A stretch of 64,000 bases of DNA from Microtetraspora fusca (GCF_001570365.1 NZ_BBYK01000057.1:74776-138775), one strand, 5' to 3'; positions 8,614 through 17,177 are shown, numbered from the stretch's first letter. Numbers and translations: made by a program. Notes: generated from the sequence alone by a model not told the origin.

Positions 8614-10137
8614 TCAGTCGCGTTCGACCGTGTCCTCCAGGACGATGCGGCCGATGATCGCGAACTTGGCCGGGTTCCTCGCCCGGAGATAGAGGGCCAG
8701 GCCCGCGCCGAGCGCGGCGAACGCCAGCACGATCCACGGGATGAGGCGGAACAGCAGCGTCTTCGACGCGTCGCCGGCCGCGGCCTCCTGGTTCTGGAAG
8801 AGCAGCAGGACGACGAAGACCATCGCCAGCCCGCCGGCGAGCGGCGCGATCAGCGTGCGCAGCACGTGCGCGGTCTCCGGATGCTTCTTCCGCACGTGGA
8901 AGTAGCCGATGACCGAGAACGAGCAGAGCGACTGCACGATCAGGATCGCCAGCGTGCCGAGCACGGCGAGCAGCGTGTAGAGGTGGATGTAGGGGTCCAT
9001 GCCCGCGAAGAAGAACGCGAGGACCAGCACCACGGAGATCCCGGTCTGGACGAACCCGGCGATGTACGGCGAGCCGTGCTTGGGGTGGGTGGTGCCGATG
9101 GTGGCGCGGGTGCCCGGGATCAGGTTCTCCCGGCCGAGGGCGTAGAGGTAGCGCGAGGCGCAGTTGTGGAACGCCATCGAGCAGGCGAACGAGCCGGTCA
9201 GGATGAGCACCTTGAACAGGTCCACCGCCCAGGCGCCGACCAGCTCGCGGGTCGGGTTGAAGAAGATCCCGGCGAACTCGGTGGCGGCCAGCTCCGGCGC
9301 CTTCACGCCGTTGGCGGCGACCGTCATCCACGAGATGAACGTGTAGAAGAGCCCGATGCCGATGACGGAGACGAGCGTGGCCTTGGGGACGATGCGCTTG
9401 GGGTCGCGCGACTCCTCGCCGTACATGGCGGTGGACTCGAAGCCCACCCACGACCAGAAGCACATGAAGAGCCCGAGCCCGACCGCGCCCGCGGCCAGGC
9501 CGTTCGTCTGGAAGGCGTTGAGCGGGTTGATCGACGACGCCATGAGCCCGTCGGGGCCGCCGCCGTGGAACAGCGTCACGGTCGCGGTGATGCCCAGCAT
9601 CACGATCTCGGTGATCAGGAAGAAGCCGAGGACCTTCGCGGTGAGGTTGACGTCGAAGTAGGTCAGCACGGAGTTGAGGCCGAGGCCGAGGAAGGCGAAC
9701 CACAGCCAGTGCACGTCCACGCCGGCCATGGTCAGGAAGGTGTCGTGGGCGGAGTAGGCGAAGAAGCCGATGAGGGACGCCTCGAACACGACGTACGCCA
9801 TGGTCGCGAGCAGGCCGGCCACCATGCCGGCGACCTGGCCGAGGCCGTGGGAGATGTAGCCGTAGAAGGCGCCCGCGGAGGTGATGTGCTTCGCCATGGC
9901 GACGTAGCCGACGGAGAAGATCGTCAGCACGATCGTGGCGAAGAGGTAGCCCGCCGGCGCGCCGAGGCCGTTGCCGAAGCCGAGCGCGATCGGGACGTTG
10001 CCCGTCATGGCGGTGATGGGGGCGGCGGTGGCGACGGCCATGAAGATGACGCCGGTCAGGCCGACGGCGTCCTTTCTGAGGCGGCTGACGCCCTGGGTCT
10101 CGGCGGGCGCTTTCGCCCGTGTCTCAAAGGTGCTCAC
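8614..10137 (-). CDS. APC-family amino acid / amino alcohol permease
   Basis: A 507-residue integral membrane transporter of the amino acid-polyamine-organocation superfamily with about 12 hydrophobic segments. The start LRKDAVGLTGVIFMAVATAAPITAM contains the family's first helix, and SWVGFESTAMYGEESRDPKR is a conserved cytoplasmic loop. Permeases of this type sit in known aminoacetone-utilization BMC loci, so it probably imports an amino alcohol or amino ketone. The GTG start follows GGGAGGG. It is the first gene of a minus-strand operon with the diol dehydratase, 40 bp ahead of it, and it diverges from the BMC operon. A CRP-like inverted repeat lies about 35 bp upstream of the start. Confidence 0.85.
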   Translation of the reverse strand: MSTFETRAKAPAETQGVSRLRKDAVGLTGVIFMAVATAAPITAMTGNVPIALGFGNGLGAPAGYLFATIVLTIFSVGYVAMAKHITSAGAFYGYISHGLGQVAGMVAGLLATMAYVVFEASLIGFFAYSAHDTFLTMAGVDVHWLWFAFLGLGLNSVLTYFDVNLTAKVLGFFLITEIVMLGITATVTLFHGGGPDGLMASSINPLNAFQTNGLAAGAVGLGLFMCFWSWVGFESTAMYGEESRDPKRIVPKATLVSVIGIGLFYTFISWMTVAANGVKAPELAATEFAGIFFNPTRELVGAWAVDLFKVLILTGSFACSMAFHNCASRYLYALGRENLIPGTRATIGTTHPKHGSPYIAGFVQTGISVVLVLAFFFAGMDPYIHLYTLLAVLGTLAILIVQSLCSFSVIGYFHVRKKHPETAHVLRTLIAPLAGGLAMVFVVLLLFQNQEAAAGDASKTLLFRLIPWIVLAFAALGAGLALYLRARNPAKFAIIGRIVLEDTVERD

Positions 10138-10171
10138 AGAGTGCCCTCCCGAAGACCGTTGTGGGGGGAGA

Positions 10172-10189
10172 TGTGTGCCAAGTCACACA
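10172..10189. promoter_or_regulatory. CRP-like inverted repeat in divergent BMC promoter region
   Basis: TGTGTGCCAAGTCACACA is a perfect 6-bp inverted repeat with a 6-nt spacer. It also fits the TGTG-N8-CACA pattern of Crp/GlxR-type sites (right half TCACA is exact). It lies 35 bp upstream of the permease start, so a bound protein would most directly affect the permease-dehydratase operon. Which regulator binds (Crp-like, the GntR protein at 18029, or another) is not known. Confidence 0.45.
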
Positions 10190-10267
10190 AGGTGCGGCAA
10201 ATCGTGCCACCCTATGGTTGGGCCGGGCAAGACCTGTGGTGTTTCTTCCTTCGCATAAAAGCAACCA

Positions 10268-10296
10268 TTGACGTTTGATGGACATCCAGCTAACTA
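10268..10296 (+). promoter_or_regulatory. predicted sigma-70-type promoter of the BMC operon
   Basis: TTGACG (10268-10273), a 17-nt spacer and TAACTA (10291-10296) lie in an AT-richer patch 36 bp upstream of the aminotransferase start. The 9-bp palindrome TTGGTCCAA at 10298-10306 immediately follows the -10 box, where a repressor would block transcription; it is a candidate operator for the GntR protein encoded at the end of the operon. Confidence 0.5.
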
Positions 10297-10332
10297 TTTG
10301 GTCCAACCGATTCACAGACCGATGGGACCGGG

Positions 10333-11601
10333 ATGCTGGACTACGGGCTGTTCACGTTCGCGTCGAAGGACGAGGTGCTGGAGAAGTCCTCGACGTACTG
10401 GAATCCAGGGAAGACGCAATTCTGGATCGACTCCGGGGTCCCCCTGGTCATCGACCGCAGAGAGGGCTACTTCCTCTACGACGTCTCGGGCCGGCGCCTG
10501 ATCGACGTCCACCTCAACGGCGGCACCTACAACCTGGGCCACCGCAATCCGGAGGTCGTGGCCGCGCTCAAGCAGGCCATGGACCACTTCGACATCGGCA
10601 ACCATCACTTCCCCTCGCTCGCCCGCACCGCGCTCGCCGAGGCGCTGGTCGCCACGGGTCCCCCGGGCATGAGCAAGGTGATCTACGGCAGCGGCGGCGG
10701 CGAGGCCATCGACATCGCGCTCAAGACCGCCCGGCACGCCACCGGCAAGCGCAAGATCGTCTCGATCGTCAAGGCGTACCACGGGCACACCGGCCTCGCC
10801 GTCGGCACCGGCGACGACCGGTTCGCCAAGCTCTTCCTGGCCGACCGGCCCGAGGAGTTCACACACGTGCCGTTCAACGACCTGGCGGCGATGGAGTCGG
10901 CGCTGCGAGGCCGGGACGTCGCGGCGGTCATCATGGAGACCATCCCCGCGACCTACGGCTTCCCGCTCCCCAGGCCCGGCTACCTGGAGGGCGTCAAGCG
11001 GCTCTGCGAGACGTACGACGCGCTCTACATCGCCGACGAGGTGCAGACCGGGCTCATGCGGACCGGCGAGCTGTGGGCGATCACCAAGCACGGCATCGCC
11101 CCCGACATCCTGGTCACCGGCAAGGGCATCTCGGGCGGTCTCTACCCGATCGCGGCCGTGCTGGTCAGCGAGCGGTGCGCCGGCTGGCTCACCGAGGACG
11201 GCTTCGCCCACATGGCGACGTTCGGCGGCGCCGAGCTGGGCTGCATCGCCGCGCTCAAGGCGCTGGAGATCTGCAACCGGCCGCAGACCCGCTCGATCGT
11301 CCACCACGCGTCGGACCTGTTCCGCCGGGGCCTGGAGCGGATCCAGGCCGACCATCCCGACTGGTTCACCGGCATCCGGCAGAACGGACTGGTCATCGGG
11401 CTGGAGTTCAACCACCCCGAGGGCGCCAAGCACGTCATGCGGCAGCTGTACCAGCTCGGCGTCTGGGCGATCTTCTCCACGCTCGACCCGCGCGTGCTGC
11501 AGTACAAGCCGGGCATCCTGATCGACCCGGAACTGGCGGAGGAGATTCTCGACCGTACGGCCCTCGCCGTCGCGCGGGCCGCGAAGGAGGCCCAGAGATG
11601 A
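10333..11601 (+). CDS. class III aminotransferase-fold PLP enzyme of the BMC (probable amino alcohol phosphate lyase)
   Basis: A 422-residue class III pyridoxal phosphate enzyme. The PLP Lys is Lys264 in VTGKGISGG and the cofactor Asp is Asp235 in IADEVQTG; GSGGGEAIDIALK and KAYHGHTG are typical. In the Rhodococcus/Mycobacterium BMC pathway this protein is thought to act as a phospho-lyase, turning O-phospho-1-amino-2-propanol into propionaldehyde, ammonia and phosphate, like ethanolamine-phosphate phospho-lyase; the kinase gene in the same operon supports that role over plain transamination. No terminal encapsulation helix is seen. The ribosome binding site is weak (GGGACCGGG). Its TGA overlaps the ATG of the aldehyde dehydrogenase. 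Confidence 0.85.
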   Translation: MLDYGLFTFASKDEVLEKSSTYWNPGKTQFWIDSGVPLVIDRREGYFLYDVSGRRLIDVHLNGGTYNLGHRNPEVVAALKQAMDHFDIGNHHFPSLARTALAEALVATGPPGMSKVIYGSGGGEAIDIALKTARHATGKRKIVSIVKAYHGHTGLAVGTGDDRFAKLFLADRPEEFTHVPFNDLAAMESALRGRDVAAVIMETIPATYGFPLPRPGYLEGVKRLCETYDALYIADEVQTGLMRTGELWAITKHGIAPDILVTGKGISGGLYPIAAVLVSERCAGWLTEDGFAHMATFGGAELGCIAALKALEICNRPQTRSIVHHASDLFRRGLERIQADHPDWFTGIRQNGLVIGLEFNHPEGAKHVMRQLYQLGVWAIFSTLDPRVLQYKPGILIDPELAEEILDRTALAVARAAKEAQR

Positions 11602-11645
11602 GCCCGGAGATGGGCCCGGAGATGGGCGCGGAGATGAGCGCCCCT
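11598..11645 (+). repeat. 12-bp tandem repeat carrying four in-frame ATG codons
   Basis: Imperfect 12-bp units (ATGAGCCCGGAG, ATGGGCCCGGAG, ATGGGCGCGGAG, ATGAGCGCC) begin the aldehyde dehydrogenase gene, encoding MSPEMGPEMGAEMSA. Every ATG after the first has GAG directly before it. Repeat number may vary by slippage without breaking the frame. Confidence 0.7.
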
Positions 11646-13214
11646 GTGACGACGGACTCCCCGGCGGCCGCCGGAGGGATGCTGGAGCGGGCGCGGTGGG
11701 CCGCCCGGGCCTACGCCCGCTACGACAAGGCGAGCGTCGACCGCGTCGTCGCCGCCGTCGCCCGCGCTGGGGCCGAGTCGGCCACCCGGTACGCCGAGTG
11801 GGCGGTGCGCGAGATCGGCTTCGGCGTCGCCGAGCACAAGGCGCGCAAGAACGTCGCCTGCTCGACCGGGCTGGCCGAGGCGTACGCGGGGGACGACTAC
11901 GTCTCGCCGCGCGCCGACCCCTCCGGCAAGATCCTGTCGATCCCGCGGCCGGCCGGCGTGGTCTTCGCGCTCACGCCGTCCACGAACCCGGTCGCCACGG
12001 TCTACTTCAAGATCCTCCTGGCGCTGATGACGCGGAACGCGATCGTCATCAGCCCGCATCCGATGGCCAAGGAGTGCTGCGCCGACGCCGCCCGGACGCT
12101 GGCCGAGGCGGCGGTCGCCGCCGGCGCCCCCGACGGGGTGATCCAGGTCGTCGAGGAGCCGAAGCTGCCGCTCGTCGAGGCGATGATGGCCAGCCCGCTC
12201 GTGGACGTCGTCGTCGCCACGGGCGGCACGCCGGTCGTCCGCGCCGCGTACCGGTCGGGCAACCCGGCGCTCGGCGTCGGCCCGGGCAACGTCCCGGTGC
12301 TGGTGGACCGCACGGCCGACCTGGAGTCGGCGGCGCGGCTGATCGTGGAGAGCAAGAGCTTCGACAACTCGATCCTCTGCACCAACGAGTCCGTGCTGAT
12401 CGCCGAGGACGCGATCGCCGACCGGCTGGTCTCCCTCATGCGCGGCGCTCACCTGCTGTCGGAGGCGGAGCGCGACCGGGTGCGCGACGCGCTCTTCCCC
12501 GGCGGGACCTTCGACACCCGCTTCGTGGGCAAGGACGCGACCTGGATCGCCGAGCGGGCCGGCGTGCGGGTGCCGCCGGGCACCACGGTGCTGCTCGCCC
12601 CGATCGACGCCGCGGTGCCCGAGGAGCCCCTGGCCCACGAGAAGCTCTGCCCGGTGCTCGCCCTGCTCCGCGTGCCCTCGGCCACGAGCGGGATCGCCGC
12701 CGCCAAGGCCGTGCTGCGCATCACCGGAGCGGGCCACTCGGCCGCGATCCACAGCACCGACCCGCGCACGATCATGGAGTACGGCGCGGCCGTGCCTGTG
12801 CTGCGGATCTCCGTCAACTCCGGCAACAGCCTGGGCTCCTCCGGCATCCACACCAACCTGCCGATCTCGATGACGATCGGCACCGGGTACGTCGGCGGGT
12901 CCTCGGCCGGGGGCAACCTCCAGCCGGGCGACCTCGTCAACTGGACCCGGGTCGCCTACCACGTGGACGCGCCGTTCGGGGACTTCGCCGGGCTCGACCC
13001 GTGGTCGCCGCCCGACGGGCCGGTCCCGGGCTATCCCGAGCCGTCCAACGCCCGCCGTCCCGGCCTCGCCGTACCGGTGGAGGCGTCCGGGCCGGGCGGG
13101 TTCGGATCGGGCGGGTCCACGGCCGGGTCGGGGGCGGGCGCGCCGCAGGACGCGCTGCGCGACGAGATCCGGCGGCTGATCCTCGAAGAGCTCGCGTCGC
13201 TGGTGAGGTCCTGA
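11598..13214 (+). CDS. CoA-acylating aldehyde dehydrogenase of the BMC with C-terminal encapsulation helix
   Basis: A 538-residue aldehyde dehydrogenase of the acylating PduP/EutE class, expected to oxidise propionaldehyde to propionyl-CoA with NAD and CoA inside the shell. The catalytic Cys261 lies in SFDNSILCTNES, and VFALTPSTNPVATVYFK and GVGPGNVPVLVD are typical of the CoA-dependent subgroup. After residue about 490 a Gly/Ser/Ala-rich linker leads to a final amphipathic helix (RDEIRRLILEELASLV), the form of a BMC encapsulation peptide. The start is ambiguous: four in-frame ATGs lie exactly 12 bp apart (11598, 11610, 11622, 11634), each preceded by GAG. ATG 11598 overlaps the aminotransferase stop. 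Confidence 0.9.
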   Translation: MSPEMGPEMGAEMSAPVTTDSPAAAGGMLERARWAARAYARYDKASVDRVVAAVARAGAESATRYAEWAVREIGFGVAEHKARKNVACSTGLAEAYAGDDYVSPRADPSGKILSIPRPAGVVFALTPSTNPVATVYFKILLALMTRNAIVISPHPMAKECCADAARTLAEAAVAAGAPDGVIQVVEEPKLPLVEAMMASPLVDVVVATGGTPVVRAAYRSGNPALGVGPGNVPVLVDRTADLESAARLIVESKSFDNSILCTNESVLIAEDAIADRLVSLMRGAHLLSEAERDRVRDALFPGGTFDTRFVGKDATWIAERAGVRVPPGTTVLLAPIDAAVPEEPLAHEKLCPVLALLRVPSATSGIAAAKAVLRITGAGHSAAIHSTDPRTIMEYGAAVPVLRISVNSGNSLGSSGIHTNLPISMTIGTGYVGGSSAGGNLQPGDLVNWTRVAYHVDAPFGDFAGLDPWSPPDGPVPGYPEPSNARRPGLAVPVEASGPGGFGSGGSTAGSGAGAPQDALRDEIRRLILEELASLVRS

Positions 13215-13215
13215 C

Positions 13216-13839
13216 ATGGCCGAGTTGCGCTCCTTCATCTTCATCGACCAGCTCCAGCCGCAGACCATGTGCTACCTCGGCACCTGGATGCGCGGCGCGC
13301 TGCCCCGGCTCAACCAGGCGGCGCAGATCATCGAGATCGCTCCGGGCCTGGACATCGAGCCGCTCACCGATGTGGCGCTCAAGCACGCGGACGTGAAGGC
13401 GGGCGTGCTGGTCGTCGAGCGGCAGTTCGGTTACCTGGAGTTCCACGGCCAGATCGGCGAGGTCCGGGCGGCGGCCGGAGCGGTGCTCGACGCGCTCGGC
13501 GCGACCGTCGCCGACGCGGTCGCCCCGCGCATCCTCGCCTCCGAGATCGTGTCGAGCCTGGACGGGCAGCACGCCTTCCTGATCAACCGGAACCGGGTCG
13601 GCTCGCTGGCCCTGCCCGGCGAGTCGCTGTTCGTCCTGGAGTGCCAGCCCGCCTCGTACGCCATCCTCGCCGTCAACGAGGCGGAGAAGGCCGCCGAGGT
13701 GAAGGTCGTCGACTACCGCATGATGGGCGCGACCGGCCGCGTGTACCTGTCGGGTCGTGAGTCCGACGTACGGCAGGCCGCGGACGCGGCGCGGCAGGCC
13801 CTCGGCGACCGCATGGCCGTACCGGGAGGCCGGGCATGA
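13216..13839 (+). CDS. BMC-T tandem-domain shell protein (first paralog)
   Basis: A 207-residue microcompartment shell protein with two BMC folds in one chain, expected to form trimeric pseudo-hexagonal tiles. The first half contains APGLDIEPLTDVALKHADVKAGVLVVERQFG and the second QHAFLINRNRVGSLALPGESLFVLE followed by AILAVNEAEKAA, both matched by the second BMC-T at 15048. It starts one base after the aldehyde dehydrogenase stop, so it is translationally coupled. Compared with its paralog it lacks an N-terminal extension. Trimers of this class often have a larger central opening for cofactors or bulky metabolites; whether that holds here is inference. Confidence 0.85.
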   Translation: MAELRSFIFIDQLQPQTMCYLGTWMRGALPRLNQAAQIIEIAPGLDIEPLTDVALKHADVKAGVLVVERQFGYLEFHGQIGEVRAAAGAVLDALGATVADAVAPRILASEIVSSLDGQHAFLINRNRVGSLALPGESLFVLECQPASYAILAVNEAEKAAEVKVVDYRMMGATGRVYLSGRESDVRQAADAARQALGDRMAVPGGRA

Positions 13840-13927
13840 CCGCGCGCCTTCGACGTACCCGGGCGGCCGGGCGCGACCGCGCGCGGGTTTCCGGCCGCGT
13901 CCCCGAGCGAACGAGCGGGGAGGTGAC

Positions 13928-14473
13928 ATGAACCAGCCGGACGAGCTGCGCCTGCTGGTGCGGGAGGTCCTGCGCGAGCTCCTGCCCGCGGTGCTCCCCG
14001 CGCTCGCGGCCCAGCCGGCGGGCGGCGGCCGGTCGGCCGCGCCGTCCCCGGGGCCGGTGGTCGAGCCGGTCGCGGCCGGGCCGGATGGCGACCTCACCGC
14101 CTTCGTCCTGCGCGTCCTCGACCTCGCCGCCGACCCGGCGCGCGCCGCGGACATCCGGGCCGGGCGGCTCAGGTTCCGCCTCACCCCGCCCGAGAGCGCC
14201 CCGCCCGGGAGCGCCCCCGAGAACACGTCGGCCGATGCCCACGCAGCGCCGGAGGCCGCTCCGCCCGCGACGGGCGTCCCGGCCGGGTCCACGAGCGCCG
14301 GGGCCGCACCCGAGGCGGTCCACCGGCGGGAGAAGGGCGCGGTCACCGAGCGGCACGTCGCGGCAGCGGCGGCGGCCGGAGCGCGCCTGGTCCTCGGGCC
14401 CAGGGCCGTGCTCACCCCGCTCGCGCGGGAGCGGGTACGCGCCACCGGCCTCGTCGTCGAACGGGAGGGCTGA
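13928..14473 (+). CDS. BMC-associated linker-rich protein with encapsulation-type N-terminal helix
   Basis: A 181-residue protein of unknown function in the middle of the shell gene cluster. Residues 1-22 form an amphipathic helix (DELRLLVREVLRELLPAVL) that resembles the aldehyde dehydrogenase C-terminal helix and BMC encapsulation peptides. A short helical segment (about residues 55-80) and long Pro/Ala/Gly linkers follow. The last 45 residues end in GARLVLGPRAVLTPLARERV, a pattern resembling the ends of several BMC cargo proteins in which a TP-x-A-R helix follows a Gly-rich turn. It may be a scaffold between shell and enzymes. GGGGAGG precedes ATG 13928, and its stop overlaps the BMC-P start (TGATG). 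The 88 bp before it hold no convincing gene. Confidence 0.6.
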   Translation: MNQPDELRLLVREVLRELLPAVLPALAAQPAGGGRSAAPSPGPVVEPVAAGPDGDLTAFVLRVLDLAADPARAADIRAGRLRFRLTPPESAPPGSAPENTSADAHAAPEAAPPATGVPAGSTSAGAAPEAVHRREKGAVTERHVAAAAAAGARLVLGPRAVLTPLARERVRATGLVVEREG

Positions 14474-14721
14474 TGCTGCGCGGCACCGTCACGGCCAGCG
14501 TGTGGGCCACCAAGCGGATCGACGGCATCCCGGGCGGCGCCTTCCTGGAGGTCGAGCTCGACGGAGGGGGCCGGATGGTCGCCTTCGACGTGCTCGGCAC
14601 CGGGATGGGCGAGCGGGTCCTGGTCGTCCAGGGCTCCGTGGCCGCCTCCTGGTTCACCGCGAGACAGGTTCCCCCGCCGATCGACGCCCTGATCATCGGC
14701 TCCATCGACGACCCCCAATGA
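14473..14721 (+). CDS. BMC-P pentameric vertex protein (EutN/CcmL family)
   Basis: An 82-residue EutN/CcmL-type protein that should form the pentamers capping shell vertices. [28 protein letters not shown] is the beta-barrel start with the conserved G-x-V-x-A-T-x-K pattern, and [11 protein letters not shown] and [11 protein letters not shown] complete the family pattern. Length is as expected. ATG 14473 overlaps the stop of the preceding gene, and 49 bp separate it from the BMC-H gene. Confidence 0.92.
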   Translation: MLRGTVTASVWATKRIDGIPGGAFLEVELDGGGRMVAFDVLGTGMGERVLVVQGSVAASWFTARQVPPPIDALIIGSIDDPQ

Positions 14722-14770
14722 GCACCCCCGCAGGCAACCTCAGCCAGCCCGGCCAGAAGGAGAAGACGAA

Positions 14771-15055
14771 ATGGCGAACAACGCGATCGGCCTGATCGAG
14801 ACCAAGGGCTACGTGGCGGCGCTCGCCGCGGCGGACGCCATGGTCAAGGCGGCCAACGTGACCATCGTGGGCCGAGAGCAGGTCGGCTCCGGGCTCGTGG
14901 CCGTCACCGTGATCGGCGACGTCGGCGCGGTCAAGGCGGCGACGGAGGCGGGCGCCGAGACCGCCTCCAACGTCGGCGAGCTCGTCTCGGTCCACGTCAT
15001 CCCGCGCCCGCACGCCGACCTGACGCGCGCCTTCAACGTCTCGTCCGGTGAGTAG
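14771..15055 (+). CDS. BMC-H hexameric shell protein
   Basis: A 94-residue single-domain BMC shell protein, the major facet tile. [28 protein letters not shown] is the classical PF00936 start, and [23 protein letters not shown] and SVHVIPRPH match the PduA/CcmK-type fold. A strong AAGGAGAAG lies 4-12 bp before ATG 14771. The final eight bases overlap the GTG start of the next BMC-T gene, so the two are coupled. Confidence 0.95.
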   Translation: MANNAIGLIETKGYVAALAAADAMVKAANVTIVGREQVGSGLVAVTVIGDVGAVKAATEAGAETASNVGELVSVHVIPRPHADLTRAFNVSSGE

Positions 15056-15791
15056 CGCTCCCGCCTCCCGCCCCCGTGCGCGCGCCGCCAAGGCGGCGCC
15101 CGCCGCGGACCCCACCCCGGCCCCCGCGTCCGCTCCGCCGTCGTCCTCCGAGGGCCGGCGCACGGCGGAGCTGCGGGTGTACCTGCTGGTGGAGAACCTG
15201 CGGCGGCAGTTCACGGCGGCGATGGCGGCGCCCACGAGAGCCCGCGGCTATCCGCCGTACGAGGGACAGCACGCGCTCATCGTCGAGGTCGCTCCGGGCC
15301 TGGCCATCGAGCGGGTCATCGACCTCGCGCTGCGCGCGGTGCCGTCCGTCGAGCCCGGCATCCTCTTCGTCGAGCGCCAGTTCGGCGTGCTGGAGGTGCA
15401 CGGCTCGTCGCTCGACGACGTACGGCGGGCCGGGCAGGCCATCCTCGACGGCATCGGTGCGTCGGCGGGCGACCAGCTCCGGCCGCGCATCCTCTACACC
15501 GACGTCATCGAGGGGGTCACCGACCAGCACGCGGTGCTCATCAACCGCAACCGGCAGGCCTCGATGGTCCTGCCGGGGGAGACGCTGCTGGTCTGCGAGA
15601 TGACCCCGGCGCTGTTCGCGACGGTCGCGGCCAACGAGGCCGAGGCCGCCGCGCCCGACATCACGCTCGTCGACGTCCAGATGATCGGCTCGGCCGGCCG
15701 GCTGTACATCAGCGGCCGACCCGCGTCGGTGCGGGCGGCCCGCGACGCCATCGTCCGGGTCCTGGAGTCGGTCGAGGGCCGGGACCACTAG
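15048..15791 (+). CDS. BMC-T tandem-domain shell protein (second paralog, extended N terminus)
   Basis: A 247-residue tandem BMC protein, paralogous to the one at 13216: both contain APGL-x-IE, a VERQFG-LE-HG block and an LINRNR-S-LPGE-L block. It carries a 35-40 residue Pro/Ala/Ser-rich basic N-terminal extension, likely disordered, that its partner lacks and that could anchor cargo or coat the lumen or outer face. The GTG start at 15048 lies inside the last codons of the BMC-H gene. Two distinct BMC-T proteins with one BMC-H and one BMC-P is the shell inventory of the mycobacterial BMC. Confidence 0.85.
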   Translation: MSSAPASRPRARAAKAAPAADPTPAPASAPPSSSEGRRTAELRVYLLVENLRRQFTAAMAAPTRARGYPPYEGQHALIVEVAPGLAIERVIDLALRAVPSVEPGILFVERQFGVLEVHGSSLDDVRRAGQAILDGIGASAGDQLRPRILYTDVIEGVTDQHAVLINRNRQASMVLPGETLLVCEMTPALFATVAANEAEAAAPDITLVDVQMIGSAGRLYISGRPASVRAARDAIVRVLESVEGRDH

Positions 15792-15832
15792 ACGGGACCG
15801 CTGGACGGGACCGCTGGACGGGACCGCTGGCG
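15792..15832 (+). repeat. 13-bp tandem repeat, three copies, after the shell genes
   Basis: Three copies of GGACGGGACCGCT-like units follow the BMC-T stop directly. The 384-bp stretch 15792-16175 otherwise holds no convincing gene; a weak hairpin (GGGGCC at 15851, GGCCCC at 15868) may attenuate transcription before the kinase gene. Confidence 0.6.
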
Positions 15833-16175
15833 CGGTGACCGGAGGTCGCCGGGGCCCGCTTCGGTGTGGCCCCCGCACGCTCCGAGCCCCGAACCGGTTT
15901 ATCCGGTCACCGCACCAGGAGATGTTCCCCGGATCTCCGCCGATGTGCCGCGTCGTCCCGGCGACGGCGCGGCCGAAGGGGGCGGAGTCCGCGCGGCCGT
16001 AAGCGTGCCCGCAGGAAAACGCCGGTCCGCAACAGCCCTGTCTCATTTCCCGGCAGCCATTGATTTTCCGGACACGATCCAGGAGCGTCCCCCGAAAAGC
16101 GCAGGGGCGCGGCCTGGCAGCGGGCCGTGCCCGCGACCCCCACCCGTAGGAGCCACACGAGCCATAGGAGATCCA

Positions 16176-17177
16176 ATGCAGGTCCATGACCTGTCCGGGG
16201 GAGACGACGTCCTCGCCCGAATAGAGAGGGTCGCCCACGCCGCCCTCCGGCGGTACGACGTCTCCCCTGACGCCGGCGTGACGCTCCTCAACGTCTCGGA
16301 GAACGCCACCTTCCTGGTGGACGACTCCGGCTCCCGCACGGTTCTGCGCGTCCACCGGCTCGGCTACCACTCGCCGGAGGCGATCGCCTCCGAGCTCGAC
16401 TGGCTGGCCGCGCTGCGCGCCGACGCGGGGATACGGACGCCCACGGTGGTGCCCGCCCGCGACGGCTCGCGGGTCGTCACGGTGGACGATCCCGGAGCCC
16501 AACCGCGTCGCTGCGTGATGTTCGAGTACCTGCCCGGGACGGAGCCGGCCGAGGACCGGCTGGTCGAGTCCTTCGAACCCCTCGGGGCGATCACGGCCCG
16601 GATGCACCGGCACGCCCGGGGCTGGGCGCGGCCCGCAGTTTTCACCCGCTTCCACTGGGACACCGACGCGGCGTTCGGCCCGGAGCCGCGCTGGGGCCGG
16701 TGGCAGGACGGCGTGGGCGTCGATCGCGAGGTCCACGAGGTGCTCTCCCGGCTGGAGAAGGAGTTGTGCGACCGGCTGGCGCGATTCGGCAGGGGACCGG
16801 AGCGCTACGGCCTGATCCACGCGGACCTGCGGCTGGCGAACCTGCTGGTCGACGCCGCGGACGGGACGAGCGTCATCGACTTCGACGACTGCGGCCTCGG
16901 TTGGTACCTGTACGACCTCGGCGCGGCGGTCAGCTTCATCGAGCACTACCCCCAGGTCCCCGAGATGATCGACTCCTGGGTCCGGGGCTACCGGAGCGTC
17001 CTCGACCTGCCGACGGCGGACGAGGACGAGATCTGGACGTTCATCATGCTCCGCCGCCTGCTCCTCGTGGCCTGGATCGGCTCCCACTCGGCCGCCGACG
17101 TCGCGGTGGAACTGGGCGCCGGATACACCCACGGCAGCTGCGAGCTGGCCGAGCGGTACCTCAGCGGATCACTCTGA
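16176..17177 (+). CDS. APH-fold kinase of the BMC locus (probable 1-amino-2-propanol kinase)
   Basis: A 333-residue phosphotransferase of the aminoglycoside/choline kinase fold. The catalytic loop is [13 protein letters not shown] (His215, Asp217, Asn222) and the metal-binding segment is VIDFDDCG (from Asp235). The homologous kinase of the Mycobacterium smegmatis aminoacetone microcompartment phosphorylates (S)-1-amino-2-propanol, producing the substrate for the PLP phospho-lyase; its place in this operon supports the same role. ATG 16176 is preceded by AGGAG at a good distance; the frame is open further upstream but that part lacks family similarity. It probably acts in the cytosol since no encapsulation helix is visible. 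Confidence 0.8.
   Translation: MQVHDLSGGDDVLARIERVAHAALRRYDVSPDAGVTLLNVSENATFLVDDSGSRTVLRVHRLGYHSPEAIASELDWLAALRADAGIRTPTVVPARDGSRVVTVDDPGAQPRRCVMFEYLPGTEPAEDRLVESFEPLGAITARMHRHARGWARPAVFTRFHWDTDAAFGPEPRWGRWQDGVGVDREVHEVLSRLEKELCDRLARFGRGPERYGLIHADLRLANLLVDAADGTSVIDFDDCGLGWYLYDLGAAVSFIEHYPQVPEMIDSWVRGYRSVLDLPTADEDEIWTFIMLRRLLLVAWIGSHSAADVAVELGAGYTHGSCELAERYLSGSL

Noticed and set aside
4370-8657. Plus-strand open frames of 535 and 668 codons opposite the diol dehydratase genes
   Set aside because: Arg/Gly/His-rich antisense shadows; the minus-strand proteins have full family motifs and coupled starts.
13836-13930. Small frame between the first BMC-T and the linker protein gene
   Set aside because: No ribosome binding site and no family similarity; only an ATGA overlap with the BMC-T stop.
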